Assembly: GCF_013373865.1 (NCBI RefSeq)
Contig: NC_050470.1
Span: 930,001-994,000 of the forward strand
Direction: 5' to 3'
Source: Monomorium pharaonis
Lineage: Eukaryota; Arthropoda; Insecta; Hymenoptera; Formicidae
Length of the DNA stretch: 64,000 nt
Part shown: piece by piece, positions 38,834-50,436 of the stretch
Numbering within the stretch: the first letter of the stretch is position 1
How the letters are laid out: each line of letters opens with the position of its first letter
Notes under the pieces: generated by a model
Told to the model about the DNA's origin: nothing
Database searches by the model: none
Seen by the model: only the letters and a program-made list of their open reading frames with translations
Program-made: the position numbers and the translations under genes

Positions 38834-39074
38834 TCAGTCCGCGACGGACCACGAAGCCGTCGACATCGGTCGTGTGGTTGCGTGTGCGCGTGCGTACGCG
38901 TCTTCCGGTCCCACCTGGGATTTAAATACGGAGAGCTGGCGGTGTGCGGTCGACGGATCATCCTCCGGAGTGTCACGTGCGTCATTTGTGTCAGCGACAT
39001 GACTAGGAGCAGTTAATACTCGCGTTCACGTGATACTCTACCCGGCGACGACTCCTTTCAATTTCAACGACATG
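38834..39074 (+). promoter_or_regulatory. Candidate myosin promoter and start exon
   Basis: A CpG-rich stretch with an arthropod-type initiator (TCAGTC at 38834-38839) ends in ATG|GTAATT at 39072. If spliced to 45782 the protein would start MVYHWQSQNV, close to the N-terminus expected for this myosin. It is a guess from position, phase and composition; other start exons are possible. Confidence 0.2.
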
Positions 39075-39126
39075 GTAATTGCAGCTATTTAATTAAACAA
39101 TACCATTAATCTAAGTTTTCCAAGTC

Positions 39127-39231
39127 AAAATTAATTGTAGGACTGTTACTTTTGGCAACTTCGAAACTTTAAATTCTTTCGCAGCTTTGAATATTCCAAG
39201 TTGTCAAAAGTAACCGTCCTAGAATTAGTTT
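39127..39231. mobile_element. Palindromic repeat family, copy 1
   Basis: Left arm AGGACTGTTACTTTTGGCAA is mirrored by the right arm TTGTCAAAAGTAACCGTCCT; arms of about 38 nt surround a short centre. Related copies lie at 40951-41092 and 62770-62880. Non-coding. Confidence 0.7.
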
Positions 39232-40950
39232 CAAAGAGAGACCGCATTAAATGAGTGATATAAATTGCACTATTTTTGTTAAAAAGCATAATTTTGATGT
39301 TTCAAGTGTTTTATTTACTTATCAATAACCCACACAGTAAAATACATCACAAAGATATCTTGAAAATATCTATATGTCAGAATATCACTGTAAAGGTGTC
39401 TTAGGAATGTTTCTAAAATGTCTGCAAAATGCTAAAAGGTCATATAATAATTTTATCTCGAGTGTGACATTTATTTTTTATGTTTAATTTTATATTTAAT
39501 TCTTATATTTAAGATAGCCTGAAATTTACCTTAAGATATGTTGTATGAATTTGTCTTATTAGTTATATATCTTAAAATATATCTCCAAATAAACATGAAG
39601 CAAACTTAAATAACATAAAAAGTTCAACTGTAATATCGATCTAATATTACATGCAAATATTCCAAAGATATCTTTTTACAGACAATACGTGACATCGAGT
39701 AATAATGTCCTGGAAAATTCTATGAATATCTGACAGTAAGATATTTTAAAATTGATTAAAAATTGTAAGTACAAAGATGTTTGATTATATCTGAGATATA
39801 TTTTGCTGTATGGGGGACTATACTATAAAATAAATATAGATGTCAAAAATGTTTACAATCGTCTAATTGTTGTAGTACAAGAGTAGAAATAAAATTTATT
39901 TTAAAAATAATGAAGAATGTTCAGGGAACGCGTGTTGTCTTATATCGCTCTGTAAAATTGCAAGATTTCCTTGGGACTCAAATATAAATATACTTTCTGT
40001 CGTACTCAGTCTGACCTCGCAGTAAACTTTAAATTCAGCCCAGATTGTATCGTGTCGCTTTGACTCTTGGATCGTGAATAATGAAGTGTCTTGTAGTTGA
40101 ATGACGTCAGAAATATTTCCCCATCAAAGTTCTTACCTTCGACACAAATATTAAATCTCTTACAAGAGGAGAATTTTTTTAATGATTAACTCGAGCGCAC
40201 AAGTTTTTGTGTATTTATAACACAAAGCTGGCGTACAATAGCAAGGAAGAATATGCCGAATTATAGAATAAAGAGTGAAGGCTGATGTCGTAAAGAAGGA
40301 AGAGCCAGATGTGTGAGCAATCGTGGGATTATTCGTTGGATTCCGTGATCTTCGCGTGATCTTTGCGTCGCGAGTGCGTCTCCTTGCGTCCCGCCTTTCT
40401 TTGTCTCGCGATCCGTGAACGGGAAGTGATTCATTTTCTCGTGGTTCAATGGCAAGATTGAAATGCTCTAATGTCGAACGTGATGCAGGAAACACTTTCT
40501 TGAAGCAAAGACGATTGATTATCCTCGTTAATAGAAGCGCGATCTCTTTACTGAAACGCAGCGGCGTTACGTTTCATCACTCGCGGGAAAATCGAGAAAG
40601 ACGTTTACAGACGACTTTGAAATTAATTGGAAACCGATAATTATCCCATTTTACATTGAATACCATCGTGCTACACCTTGAACAAGAACTGTCGCGTAAA
40701 TTGCCCTCGAGAGAAAATAGTCACGTCGATGACGTACGTGATACACTTGGATCGTCATTTCCAAGAAAACCATTAATCATCGAAACTCCTTTTTTAAAAC
40801 CTCGCGCCGCATCCTAATCGCCGGATTATTTTCATAATCTTAATATTTTAATATAACATTTTAACAATTTTACCTTCCGTGAAAGATAAGTTGAAAATTC
40901 GAATCGTCCCGTATTAAATTTAAATACTTTCGACATCAGAAATTTCGACA

Positions 40951-41092
40951 CAATGGGCTGTCACTTTTAACAACTTCGAGTATTCGAAGTTCAAAGTTAA
41001 TTTCGAAGGTTCGAAAATTTAAAGTCTTGAAGTTTCAGAATTCTTCGAGACTCTAAATATTCGAAATGGTTGAAAGTATAACAGTCCTAATG
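40951..41092. mobile_element. Palindromic repeat family, copy 2
   Basis: Begins GGGCTGTCACTTTTAACAAC and ends with the mirrored AACAGTCC. The interior is rich in TTCGAAG/CTTCGAA steps, each a small palindrome. More diverged than copy 1. Confidence 0.6.
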
Positions 41093-42564
41093 CGATTCGA
41101 AGGCGTAGGTTTCGCGCGCTGTCACATGATGAAATTGTCTGATGCCGGCGACGATTGGAATTCCCGATGCAACACACGCGTTCCGATCGCTGCTGCTTAA
41201 TAAATTTACAAAACAGAATTATGCGGCATTGCACCTCGCGCGCGCTTACACGCACGGTGAGTCACGTTTTCCACGACGGACTTTAACAGGTTCGTTGAAC
41301 TAGTTTGCGCCTTTTTCTCTTCTTCCTCGCGCCGTCCCTCACTTTCATGCGACCGAGGTAGATCTCGACGAGAAGTTTTCGTAGGCGATCTCTATTTGGC
41401 TCGAACGGTTAAAGGAACGATTGCCGTCGCATGGCCGCCTTATGCTTATTGGACGTTGTCAACTGTGTAAGTGCTTCTCGGACTGAATGCCGTCGACAAT
41501 TGCATTGACAATTGCTGAGGACTGATTGCAAGTGGAATCTACATTTTTATAAAACACTTTCAAACCGTTTAAACATCTGTATTTTTAATACGCAGCATAT
41601 TCCAATAAATTCGACAGACTAAAATTTCCACGAAAAGAACATTTTTATTTTATAAAATATTAAAAAATTTTACTACATATAAACACAGATTAAAAAATCA
41701 TTTTGTTGGCATAAAATTTCGACATTCCAGCAACTAGATCGAGTGTTCTGCATACTCTGATAAAAATTACTTTCAGTAATTGTGTTGTCCAGCTAAAGTT
41801 TTAAATACTTTTGGAAAACCGAAAATTGTTTCCCTGCAAAAGAAGCGATGTTTATTGGAACAGATATTTACGTAGTTAAGAATCCGGATATGCTCGTATA
41901 ATACTATAACTGCAATCTCTTCCTGCAATTTTCACTAGGATGGCGATTTTCACTGCGACATCATTCGATATATTCCATTCACGAGGCAAAATTCTCTCCA
42001 ATTGCAATCTAATGCCACTATCTCCTATTGTGGAAATTAGAGCAATGGTAACGGCGTAGAGCAGAGAGAAAGAAAGAGAGAAGAATCGTCATTGATGCGT
42101 GTAATGACGTGTCTTTAAAGCTCTCCCCGATAAGGTACGCGTATCGGTAACCTCCGTACCTTCTGAGAACACTTTTACAACTGTTATTATGCCCTGGGAA
42201 TTTTACGGTTGTGCACATTGCGTACACCGGCCGATATAATGGCGATATCCTGTTAGGATTTGCATTTACGTTACGACTTCTGCGGCGTTCCCCATATCGT
42301 AGGGATCGATAAATATTTATTTAAAGAAGCGCAATGAGGGGAGGAGAAGATTTATCAAAGCGCGATCCCATCAGAGAATTATTTTTTATTGACACGTGGC
42401 GCAAACGAGACTCTCAATTTCTTTTCCCCCCTTTATAACGATACGCATCACAAAGTAGTCGCCCGATATAATTGGATCTATTACTTTTCAACTTGATTCA
42501 ATTAGATGCGGCCCGCGCTCAATCTCTATCCTCGATCGCTCGGATCGCGGGGACGACTTCCTCG

Positions 42565-42608
42565 CAAAGAAGAGAGAGAGAGATAAATAGATAAATAGAT
42601 AGATTAAT

Positions 42609-42640
<32 letters not shown>
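42565..42640. repeat. GA/GATA compound microsatellite
   Basis: GA units, then TAGATAGA-type tetranucleotides, then GA again. Serine/leucine-rich frames on the minus strand are artefacts. Confidence 0.88.
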
Positions 42641-42641
<1 letters not shown>

Positions 42642-43243
42642 TCCTTATCACGAAGACGGGTTAGGCAACACGTTATCAAAGACGTACAAATATAAATTCA
42701 GCAGCATGATAACGCACGCACGTCACGCACACGTCCTTGCGTCGCGTGCTTATAATCGCGGCATTGTTAATCGTTCTGAAGGATGCAAGCGGTAACAAGG
42801 CCAGGGGGACGCGTGTTCGTCTTATTGTCCGAGCCGGTCTTAGAATTGCCAGTCTGCAATCTGTTAAAACTGTTCGCGAGACATTTGCCGTACGTTAAAA
42901 ACGCCGTGAGATAATCCTTCTGAGAACATTCGTGAGTATATCATTTTCTATCAGCGGATGTCTCCACCTGCCATGAGTCACAAGATTGCTTCTGAGATTT
43001 CAAACGGCAGATCGAAAACAGATTTAAAGGGTAGCTCTTGATATCGGGATCATTCTTCGAGGAAGACATTTCATTCCTCTGCGCGCGTTCATGAGCTTTT
43101 GCATAAGCTATTCAGAGATTTTTATCGGATGAAGCTTCTACCTTCGAGACGTCTTTTATGTTTTTACAATTGTGTTGTCATGAAAGTTTTCATTAAAACT
43201 GTCATGTACTATTATTGTTTATATTTTAACTAAGTATATTATT

Positions 43244-43480
43244 AGATTGGCCAACAATTCCGTGTTATTATCTATAAATTAAAAACATTTTTTTTAATTA
43301 GAAAGCAATAACTTTTATAATAATTATATAAGATTTAAGAATATATTAGTCGTTGTGCTTCACTATTTTTTATTATCTTTCGGACTTCACAATTTCACAT
43401 TCAAAGAACTTTCTGTTTTTCTCGGCGAAAAACTAAAGGCAATCTATCGGCAAAAAACAACGGAATTATTGACCAACTCA
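43244..43480. mobile_element. mariner-type MITE, about 237 bp
   Basis: The left end TTGGCCAACAATTCCGTGTT (43248) is mirrored by the right end AACAACGGAATTATTGACCA (43458). These ends resemble terminal repeats of insect mariner elements. The interior is too short and broken to encode a transposase. Confidence 0.7.
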
Positions 43481-44468
43481 ATTATAAGTATAAATATACC
43501 TAAACAATGATATATCTTTGTAAAATGACTTATATGATACATCCGGATGAATTTTTGACTATATACTGTTGACTGCTTATCAATGATGGAAGATTGCGTT
43601 ATCGTCTCGCTGATAATAAATGATTTGGTACGAGCAAATATGCTTAATGTTGAATCGATGGAGAACGGCGATGATTATTGAGATTTTAGGTAAAATAATA
43701 GATACATCCAATACATGTTTATTTCCGCAAGAATTCCGCGCAATTTTAGTGGAAAATAAAACTGCAATTTGACATTTCTATTTAATAGACCGGTATAAAA
43801 TAAGACTGTTTTCTTCGGACGATAAACTTGGCGATATGCCGTGAGAAAATTGTTTCAGCAGTATAGTTTCCAGCGAAATGTGGCAGAAAGATCGGCGACA
43901 GCAGTAGCGCGATATCTCGTTGACCGTCACCGCGCCGGCGGAACTGCGGTGAACGAACAGACAGTTTCATTGCGGCGGAAGCCGTGAAATCATGCCTCTG
44001 GCTGGCCTGGTCCGGCACGCGCGCGGGCCTCGGCATAACAAGAGGGAACGTTATGCGATCGATCGCGCGGTCAGTAGCCCCATCAGTCATAATTAGCTGA
44101 CCCTATAACAGCCGCGCCGATTGAGTAGCCTGATGGCGAGATCGCCACTCGCTTCCATTGTTAACGAAATCCGTGTCTGTCGTCGAAACTACGACCGCGG
44201 AGAAGCGGAAGCTGGAAGCGTGACCATTCGTCTCGCTGGACATTGTCAGCTGAGCCATTCCCGCCGCTTTCTACGGACTCTCTGACGAAATCGCGTCCTT
44301 TTCTCTCCCCTCCCCCTTCTTCTCTTTTTCTAACTTTCCCGATTGTAGTTCAATTGCGAGGCCATCATTCGCATGTCGCATATGGGCGAGTTGCTCCGCT
44401 AGTATATACTAATTGGATTAAGATGTTAACCACGCGACATATGGTGCGATCAATAGTGACATGCCTCC

Positions 44469-44496
44469 TAGAGAAAGAGAGAGAGAGAGAGAGAGA
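44469..44496. repeat. Short (GA)n tract
   Basis: About 14 GA units. Confidence 0.85.
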
Positions 44497-45781
44497 AATG
44501 GGAAAGGGAAGAAAATTGTTTCACAAATTGCTTGTAGACACACATTTATTTGTATGTTTCTTAAAAATGATAGTTAACAGTACTGATACATATGAAAGAC
44601 AAAATGGAAAAAGAGAACGGTTTAGTTAAAGTATTTAAAAATTGAACTAAATGTAGCTCTGAAAATAATTATTTAAGAACTTGTTAGAAAATTCAAAACT
44701 TTACAGCTATTTTTATATCTACATGTAGCAAAATTTTTAGTCGCTTTAGTAAAATCTTTCGTCAAAACGTAATCGTATTTTTTTACTTTACTAAAGAATC
44801 CTTTGTATTAATCCGTTAATTGGCTTCGGCTGACGGTGGATTATGTCAAGCGATCGTTTAAAATGCAATTAAGTGGTACACCGCTAAAACATCGCGAAAG
44901 AGAGTCTCTATGACACCTTGCTCTGTACTCGATACTCACTTGTATGTGGAATTCGTTAAAAGAGAATCGCTCGACCGGAAGTATCCATAATGCGCTGACT
45001 ACGATTTCTCTCGCGTTTTTCAATGCTGTGCCACGTGCAATCGAGAATACACGTTTCACACGCCAAACTCCTTCACTCGACACCCTTTTTAGGTAGACAT
45101 TTTTACGACTGATTCTTACTCAATGCGCTTGGGTTTCATAATTGTGTAATTCGTTATTGGATAAAGAAATATAATTATTTAGTCCATGAAACAGATATAG
45201 AGAAATGTGAAACAGAGAAAAAAGAAAAGAACACTGTGATATAAAATCTTTCGTTAGATATAGAAACAAAAATTCAAGGAACAAAAATTTATGTCAATAT
45301 GTGTCTTTATTGGCTCTTTCTCCTGCTACAGTGACCCAATAAAAGAAATAAATGTTAGATACTTGAACGAGTATTACGGGATAAAATGTTAGAACGCGTC
45401 CCTTGCGATATAGACCAAGTCGGACTTTGACAAGTCAAGTCTGTTTAAAAATCGTTATATATAAATAATGCATTAATGCCCAAGTATCGCGTTTAATAAT
45501 AAGCCGTTGCGTTAAAAGGGCATGATAAGAGCGCTGAACTGAATTCCCCGCTGAAAGAGGAGAGGAAACTGATCGATGAATCGGCGATCCGTGAAATGTC
45601 GGAGCGAATAAGCACTTCTGATATTCGCGACACAGAAATTGTAATTGGATTCGCAATGCGCGACGTCCGCCGATTTCTCGTGTGTCGCTGCGTTTGTGAT
45701 TTTAATAAATTTGACGCGACGTCGACGACACGAAGTCTGCAGGAATGTTTTCGCTAATCAAAATTAATTTTTTCTCCTCAG

Positions 45782-45907
45782 GTGTACCATTGGCAGAGTC
45801 AAAATGTCAAAATTTCCGGGGTGGACGATATGGTCCTCCTGCCAAAGGTCAACGAGGATGCCATCATCGAGAACCTCAAAAAGAGATACATGGATGATTA
45901 CATATTT
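45782..45907 (+). CDS. Myosin exon A (N-terminus)
   Basis: Codes 42 residues from VYHWQSQNVK to KKRYMDDYIF. Acceptor TCCTCAG, donor TTT|GTATCC (weak), phase 0 on both sides. It has no suitable initial ATG, so an upstream exon must supply the start. Confidence 0.9.
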
Positions 45908-48552
45908 GTATCCTTTTCTTGTCTAATTTAAAATTTTTGAAAATTCTCAGTTATGTAAATCAATTTTTTATCTAAAATAATAACATTAGGAAAATATGAG
46001 TAAGATTCTATTAAGTTAATTAGATATGACAAACAAGTCGTGAAATGTTCCTTATAATGCTATCAGACGTGCATTGGACCCGTGTTGGTATCGGTTAACC
46101 CTTTCAAGCAGATGCCATACTTCGGAGAGAAGGAAGTCGAAATATACCAAGGCGCGGTAAGGATGATAATAGTATTTTTCTCTTGTTGAAAAGCATAAAA
46201 AAATTTCTCGTGTATTTTAGGCACCGTATGAGAATCCACCGCACATCTATGGACTGGCGGATGAAATGTACAGAAACATGATGATCGATAATGAAAGTCA
46301 TTGCGTTATTATTAGGTAAACGATCTCTCTCGTATTAAGTTAATTTTGCATGAGAAAGGATTTTACAGTTTTATTATATTAATATATTTAGAATTTTTTT
46401 CTTTAATACATCTATTGAAAAACTTGTCACGTTTCGATATTCATTTCGCAGTGGTGAGTCGGGCGCTGGAAAAACAGTCGCAGCGAAATACATAATGTCC
46501 TACGTGGCAAGGATAAGCGGCGGAGGCAAGAAAGTACAAAAAGTAAAGGACGTAATCTTGGAATCAAATCCGCTCTTGGAGGCTTTTGGCAACGCGAAGA
46601 CAATGAGGAATAATAACAGCAGTAGATTTGTACGTTTCAAGTTGTGCTCAAATTAACACATTAATTTTTATTAATCTGTTCATTGTATTAGTCAACTCAA
46701 TTATTTGAACAGAAATAAAGGAAATCTTTTTAAATTTTTAGGGAAAATATGTTGAGATGCAATTTGGATCGGGCGGTCAGCCCAATGGTGGCAAAATTTC
46801 GAATTTCCTTTTGGAAAAATCAAGAGTAACTTGTCATAATCCCGGCGAACGAAACTTTCACATATTTTATCAGCTGGCAACGGGCACCAATGAGGAAATG
46901 AAAAGTGAGTGAACGATCGAGAGATAAGGGTATCATTGGCAAATGAAAAAGCGATTAGAAGATATAGCTAGAAAAAAATGCAGAATGATAAAAGAGAATA
47001 TAAATTTTACAGCGGAATTTGGATTGACGGACCTCGATTATTATCAATATTTGAGTTACGGTGGTAATTATAGAGTGGACGGTACAAATGATGCGCGAGA
47101 TTTTCAGGAAACCTTTAAAGGTACGCAATTAAATTGCTATCTCACTGTGTGTTAAGCAATTCTTGTACAATTGTAACTAATAGTATAATGCTCCATAATT
47201 ATTGTAGTATATTCTCACATCTTGTCTCTTAATTACTAATAGATCTCACTAATTTAATAATTAGGTATTGTTTTATGTCTACAGCGTTGAGTGTCATGGG
47301 AATAAAAGACGTAGAAATGATGGATATATTCAGATTGGTAGCTGGAATTCTCCATTTGGGAAATATACAGTTCGCTGAGAACGGCAATTATTCGCAGATA
47401 GCCAATAAACAATGTAAGCTACATTAATACTTAAATAAAAATATGATATAATAAAGATTAGTTATATCACTTATCGATACAAATTTATCTAGGTGTAAAT
47501 CGCAAAAACGTATTTATCTTATCGCATATAACTATTACTAATCGATCGATAATAAAATAATTTTTAATATAATTTCTACACGTATCTTCACTATTATTTA
47601 CATTATTGTCTAAACAATTCTTCTTCCTAATTGTGTGAATTACATTTTTAGTTCTCGAGTTTCCAGCCTATCTCTTTGGGATCTCGACAGAACAGCTGTC
47701 ACACAAATTGATTTCTCGAGAATTCGAGTCGAAATGGGGAAGTCAATCTGAAAGCGTGGACGTGACGCTGAATGTGGAGCAAGCGCTTTATGCGAGAGAC
47801 GCTTTGGCAAAGGACATCTACGCTAGGCTTTTTGACTACTTGGTTAAGGTGTGGCAGAGCACTTATCCCAAGTTTTAAATCCAGACAACACTCATGTCTA
47901 AAAGATGTTAACAAGAAATCTTAAAAATGTCTTTTGAACATGTCTTTTGATCTAAAAACGTCTTCAAAGTCAAATATATTTTTGATATTATTTTGACATT
48001 ATATGCTGTCTGAAAAGTTCATCCAAAACTAATAATTTTTTAAATTATACAGATACACTACGTAAAAATCGCGTATCTTGCGCTAATTATATAATTATGT
48101 AATTTTTCTTGTTACGTGACAATTTCATATCGTACTAAAAGTTGATTGTAAAATGAGTATTATCAGTTTCCACAGAAAATAATTATAAATTTAATTTATT
48201 TAATCTTTTCTCAAACAAGGGAACACATTGCCTTTATTTGGTATAAGAAATACATTTAAAAGATATCTATTTTAATTAGATCAAAATAATCTTTTAACAC
48301 AAAATTATTATATAATGAAAATTAAAATTAAAAGGCGATCTTTTCTTTCACTATTGTGTAATTGATGATTAATGATTTTTTTAGAGAGTCAATTCAGCTA
48401 TGGAGACAAACACAGACGGATACGAGATTGGAATTTTAGACATATATGGCTTCGAGATCTTTGAGAAGAACGGCTTCGAGCAATTCTGCATAAATTTCGT
48501 GAACGAGAAATTACAACAGATTTTTATTGAGCTCACATTGAAGGCGGAGCAG
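45782..48552 (+). CDS. Class I myosin motor domain, Myo1e/Myo1f type (partial, nine exons)
   Basis: Nine exons with matching phases give 1254 nt (418 codons) of a myosin motor, an ATP-driven actin motor. Landmarks in order are VYHWQSQNVKISGVDDMVLL at the N-terminus, the P-loop GESGAGKT, NNNSSRF (switch I region), SNFLLEKSRV, the switch II/relay motif DIYGFEIFEKNGFEQFCINF and KAEQ at the end. The HWQSQNVK..GVDDMVLLPK opening matches my memory of long-tailed class I myosins (human MYO1E/MYO1F) better than short-tailed ones. The start codon, the last third of the motor, the IQ motif and the TH1/TH2/SH3 tail (family knowledge) were not found. There is no stop or frameshift inside, so it looks functional but is incomplete in this window. 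Confidence 0.88.
46067..46156 (+). CDS. Myosin exon B
   Basis: Codes TCIGPVLVSVNPFKQMPYFG and EKEVEIYQGA, the conserved VSVNPFK loop of the myosin head. Acceptor TATCAG, donor GCG|GTAAGG, phase 0. The following intron is only 64 nt. Confidence 0.93.
46221..46315 (+). CDS. Myosin exon C
   Basis: Codes APYENPPHIYGLADEMYRNM and ends in CVIIS across the splice. PPHIY.LAD..YR.M is a universal myosin head motif. Donor AG|GTAAAC, phase 2. Confidence 0.93.
46452..46629 (+). CDS. Myosin exon D (P-loop and switch I region)
   Basis: Contains the nucleotide-binding GESGAGKT, SNPLLEAFGNAKTMRNNNSS and RF. The serine of the splice-joined S-GESGAGKT is split between exons. Acceptor TTTCGCAG, donor TTT|GTACGT. 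Confidence 0.95.
46742..46904 (+). CDS. Myosin exon E
   Basis: Codes GKYVEMQFGSGGQPNGGKIS followed by NFLLEKSRV and ERNFHIFYQL. The insert GSGGQPNGG corresponds to a glycine-rich loop also seen in Myo1e. Donor AAAA|GTGAGT, phase 1. Confidence 0.93.
47013..47120 (+). CDS. Myosin exon F
   Basis: Codes EFGLTDLDYYQYLSYGGNYR and DARDFQETFK. Matches the DYYYYLSLSGSYKVDD region remembered from human Myo1e. Acceptor TTTTACAG, donor AAAG|GTACGC, phase 1 both sides. Confidence 0.9.
47285..47413 (+). CDS. Myosin exon G
   Basis: Codes ALSVMGIKDVEMMDIFRLVA, then GILHLGNIQF, the conserved VAGILHLGNI motif. Acceptor TCTACAG, donor AAT|GTAAGC, phase 1. Confidence 0.93.
47652..47848 (+). CDS. Myosin exon H
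   Basis: Codes FLEFPAYLFGISTEQLSHKL, then VTLNVEQALYARDALAKDIY and ARLFDYLVK. Typical of the region before switch II. Acceptor TTTTTAG, donor AAG|GTGTGG, phase 1 in and 0 out. Confidence 0.92.
48385..48552 (+). CDS. Myosin exon I (switch II and relay helix), last found
   Basis: Codes 56 residues: RVNSAMETNTDGYEIGIL, DIYGFEIFEKNGFEQFCINF, VNEKLQQIFIELTLKAEQ. DIYGFE is the switch II loop. Acceptor TTTTTTAG, donor CAG|GTAAGT (strong), phase 0, so a further exon is expected. The Myo1e counterpart would continue EEY...WTPI. Confidence 0.93.
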
Positions 48553-49730
48553 GTAAGTCCTTTCGTTAATATCATTCTCTTTGCGACTCGCGTTAAATTA
48601 GTATCGATGTTTGTGCATCTCTTTGATATCTCTTTGATAAAGATGAACGACAAATTATCAAAAAATGTGAGTAATAAAAATAGTTTACTAGTTTGCGCAC
48701 CTATTTATTACTAGTGCAAGTTAATATATTACTATAGATTTTCTTAATTTTCTATATTAGTTAACTATATGTATATTACAAACATATATTAATCTGTATA
48801 AATAACAATGTTTATATATTTTTATCGTGAGTCGTTACATTCGGCATAAGTTAAGCTTAAGGCTAATACTAGAACGTTAAACTTAACGTTGCAACGTTAA
48901 ATTTTCTCTGAGATATAATTATTAATCTATAAAAAATTAATATTTTGTTTCCAATAATGAGTGAAACTAGATTGATGAATTCTGGCTCTTCTCAAATTGA
49001 TTTTAACTAAAGTAAAAGTTATGATCAATTTTTGCACAATGTAGATGTAAAATTAACACTTTTTGGAATTCTATCTTTTTTATATTTAATCGTTAAAGTC
49101 TTTCCATATGTTGAAATCTTTAAAAGTCTGTAAAGAAGAATTAGAATTTTTTTCATTACATTGAATATTGAAAATTTTGAAAACTTGATATTTACTTTAC
49201 AAAGATGAAATATTATCTTTTACGCAATCACAGAGCTAACTTCTTAACGATTATTCGTATGATATTTGCGATAAGTAATACAAACAGCAATTAACAATCT
49301 GATAAAAGGAATATGCGTACTTAATGTTAATTCTAGAGTACCACTGTGAATAAATTTTTGAGCCAGACGTTAATTCAAGTTTAATACAGTTTCCGTTTAA
49401 AATAATGAGATTTTTTTTTTTTATAAAAATAGTGTTAGTTTAGTTATTTTAATATTTTGCTTTAACATCTCATGGAAAAAAAAATGCTTAATTATGTGGA
49501 TGAATTTTCACTCAGCATAATATTAATGTCAGAAAAATAGTATGAGTAGTACTCTAGAGTTAACGACGATTATTGCGTAATTAACATTTCCTTTCAAAAT
49601 ATGTCGTCGAATCAATCTCTTTTTGTACTTTCGAGCAAGGATGAAATGCGATTGAAAATCTTCAGGGTCGCGATTAAATCCATACTTTTCGGCGAAGCTA
49701 ATTTTTTGGTTTCCACAGGAATACTCGATT
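48553..49730. other. AT-rich spacer between last myosin exon and antisense gene
   Basis: No exon supported. It holds an AACGTTAAA-type palindromic cluster near 48875-48900 and the repeat copy at 49331-49559. It should contain the 3' UTR of the minus-strand gene at its right end. Confidence 0.55.
49331..49559. mobile_element. Dispersed repeat copy 2, TTAA-flanked
   Basis: The ends are inverted: TTCTAGAGTACCACTG on the left and AGTAGTACTCTAGAG on the right, each flanked by TTAA (49327-49330 and 49560-49563). Shares its interior with 5314-5708 but lacks the extra central block. Non-coding. Confidence 0.65.
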
Positions 49731-50436
49731 TCATTCTTCGATGAAGCCGTATCCCGGCAGGATGTCTGTCCTCCTAAGCGCGTATCTTTGCACAGGTGTG
49801 GTCTGCGCCATCAGACTCCGTCCATAGCCTTTGCTGGGCGGCGCGGGTATCTGTTTGGGTAGTTCGCTGGACGTAACCATGGAATTCTCCGTGGTCGACA
49901 ATTCGTCCGCTCCATAGAACGTCGCTTGATCGTTCGTCTTCTCGATGTCTTCGCTCCTCAGAACGATACCGTCGACGCGACGATCGAACTTCTTAGGCGG
50001 TCGAGTCTTCTTGTCCCGCGTCTTCCAATCGGTCTGCCTCTCGAAGGGTCGCGTGACCCTGAGGTATCCCACCGCGCCTTCGTTCGGGGTCGCCGTGGAC
50101 GACGGGTCGACGATATCCTTGCGGAAGGAGCCGCTGTGCCCCCGCACGTTGACGTAGACCTTGGGCCGACCGCTCTTCAGGTAGTACAGCTTCTCGTCGA
50201 GGCTTGGCAGCTTCGGCGGCTGCAGCGACACGCGCTTCTCGTCGTCGAAGGTGTCTAGGCGGTAATTCGGACTTAGGCCCATGTCTCGCACACCGAGGAT
50301 CGAGTTCGGGATCACCTCGGGATTCGGGTAGCCATCGTTCGGCGCCCGCTGCTCCTCCTTGAGCATCGTGCGCATCAGACCCTGCAGATTCGCGGCCTCG
50401 ATCTCGTCCGCGCTGTGCAACTCGATCTCGAACAGC
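49731..50436 (-). CDS. Secreted-protein gene exon 2
   Basis: Codes residues 71-305 and the TGA stop. A 235-residue open frame in moderately GC-rich DNA, with acceptor ...CTCTTCGTCTTAG. It includes GRPKVYVNVRGHSG, a KTRDKKTRPPKKFDRR basic stretch and YALRRTDILPGYGF near the end. No domain recognised. Confidence 0.75.

Larger units (their letters stand above)
33205..45781. other. Gene-poor spacer between FERM gene and myosin
   Basis: No supported coding exon in 12.6 kb. It holds a CA microsatellite (33611-33664), a TTAA-flanked MITE (36515-36809), two palindromic repeats (39127-39231, 40951-41092), GATA/GA tracts (42565-42640), a mariner-type MITE (43244-43480) and a GA tract (44469-44496). 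CpG-rich islands at about 37970-38060, 38690-38900 and 43900-44280 could be promoters. The 5' end of the myosin gene should lie here. Confidence 0.5.

Noticed and set aside
49719..49795. Plus-strand acceptor TTTCCACAG followed by GAA TAC as the next myosin exon
   Set aside because: The frame begins EY as expected but continues SISFFDEAVSRQ, unlike the conserved WTPI region of class I myosins. It overlaps the 3' end of the minus-strand gene, so it looks like coincidence.
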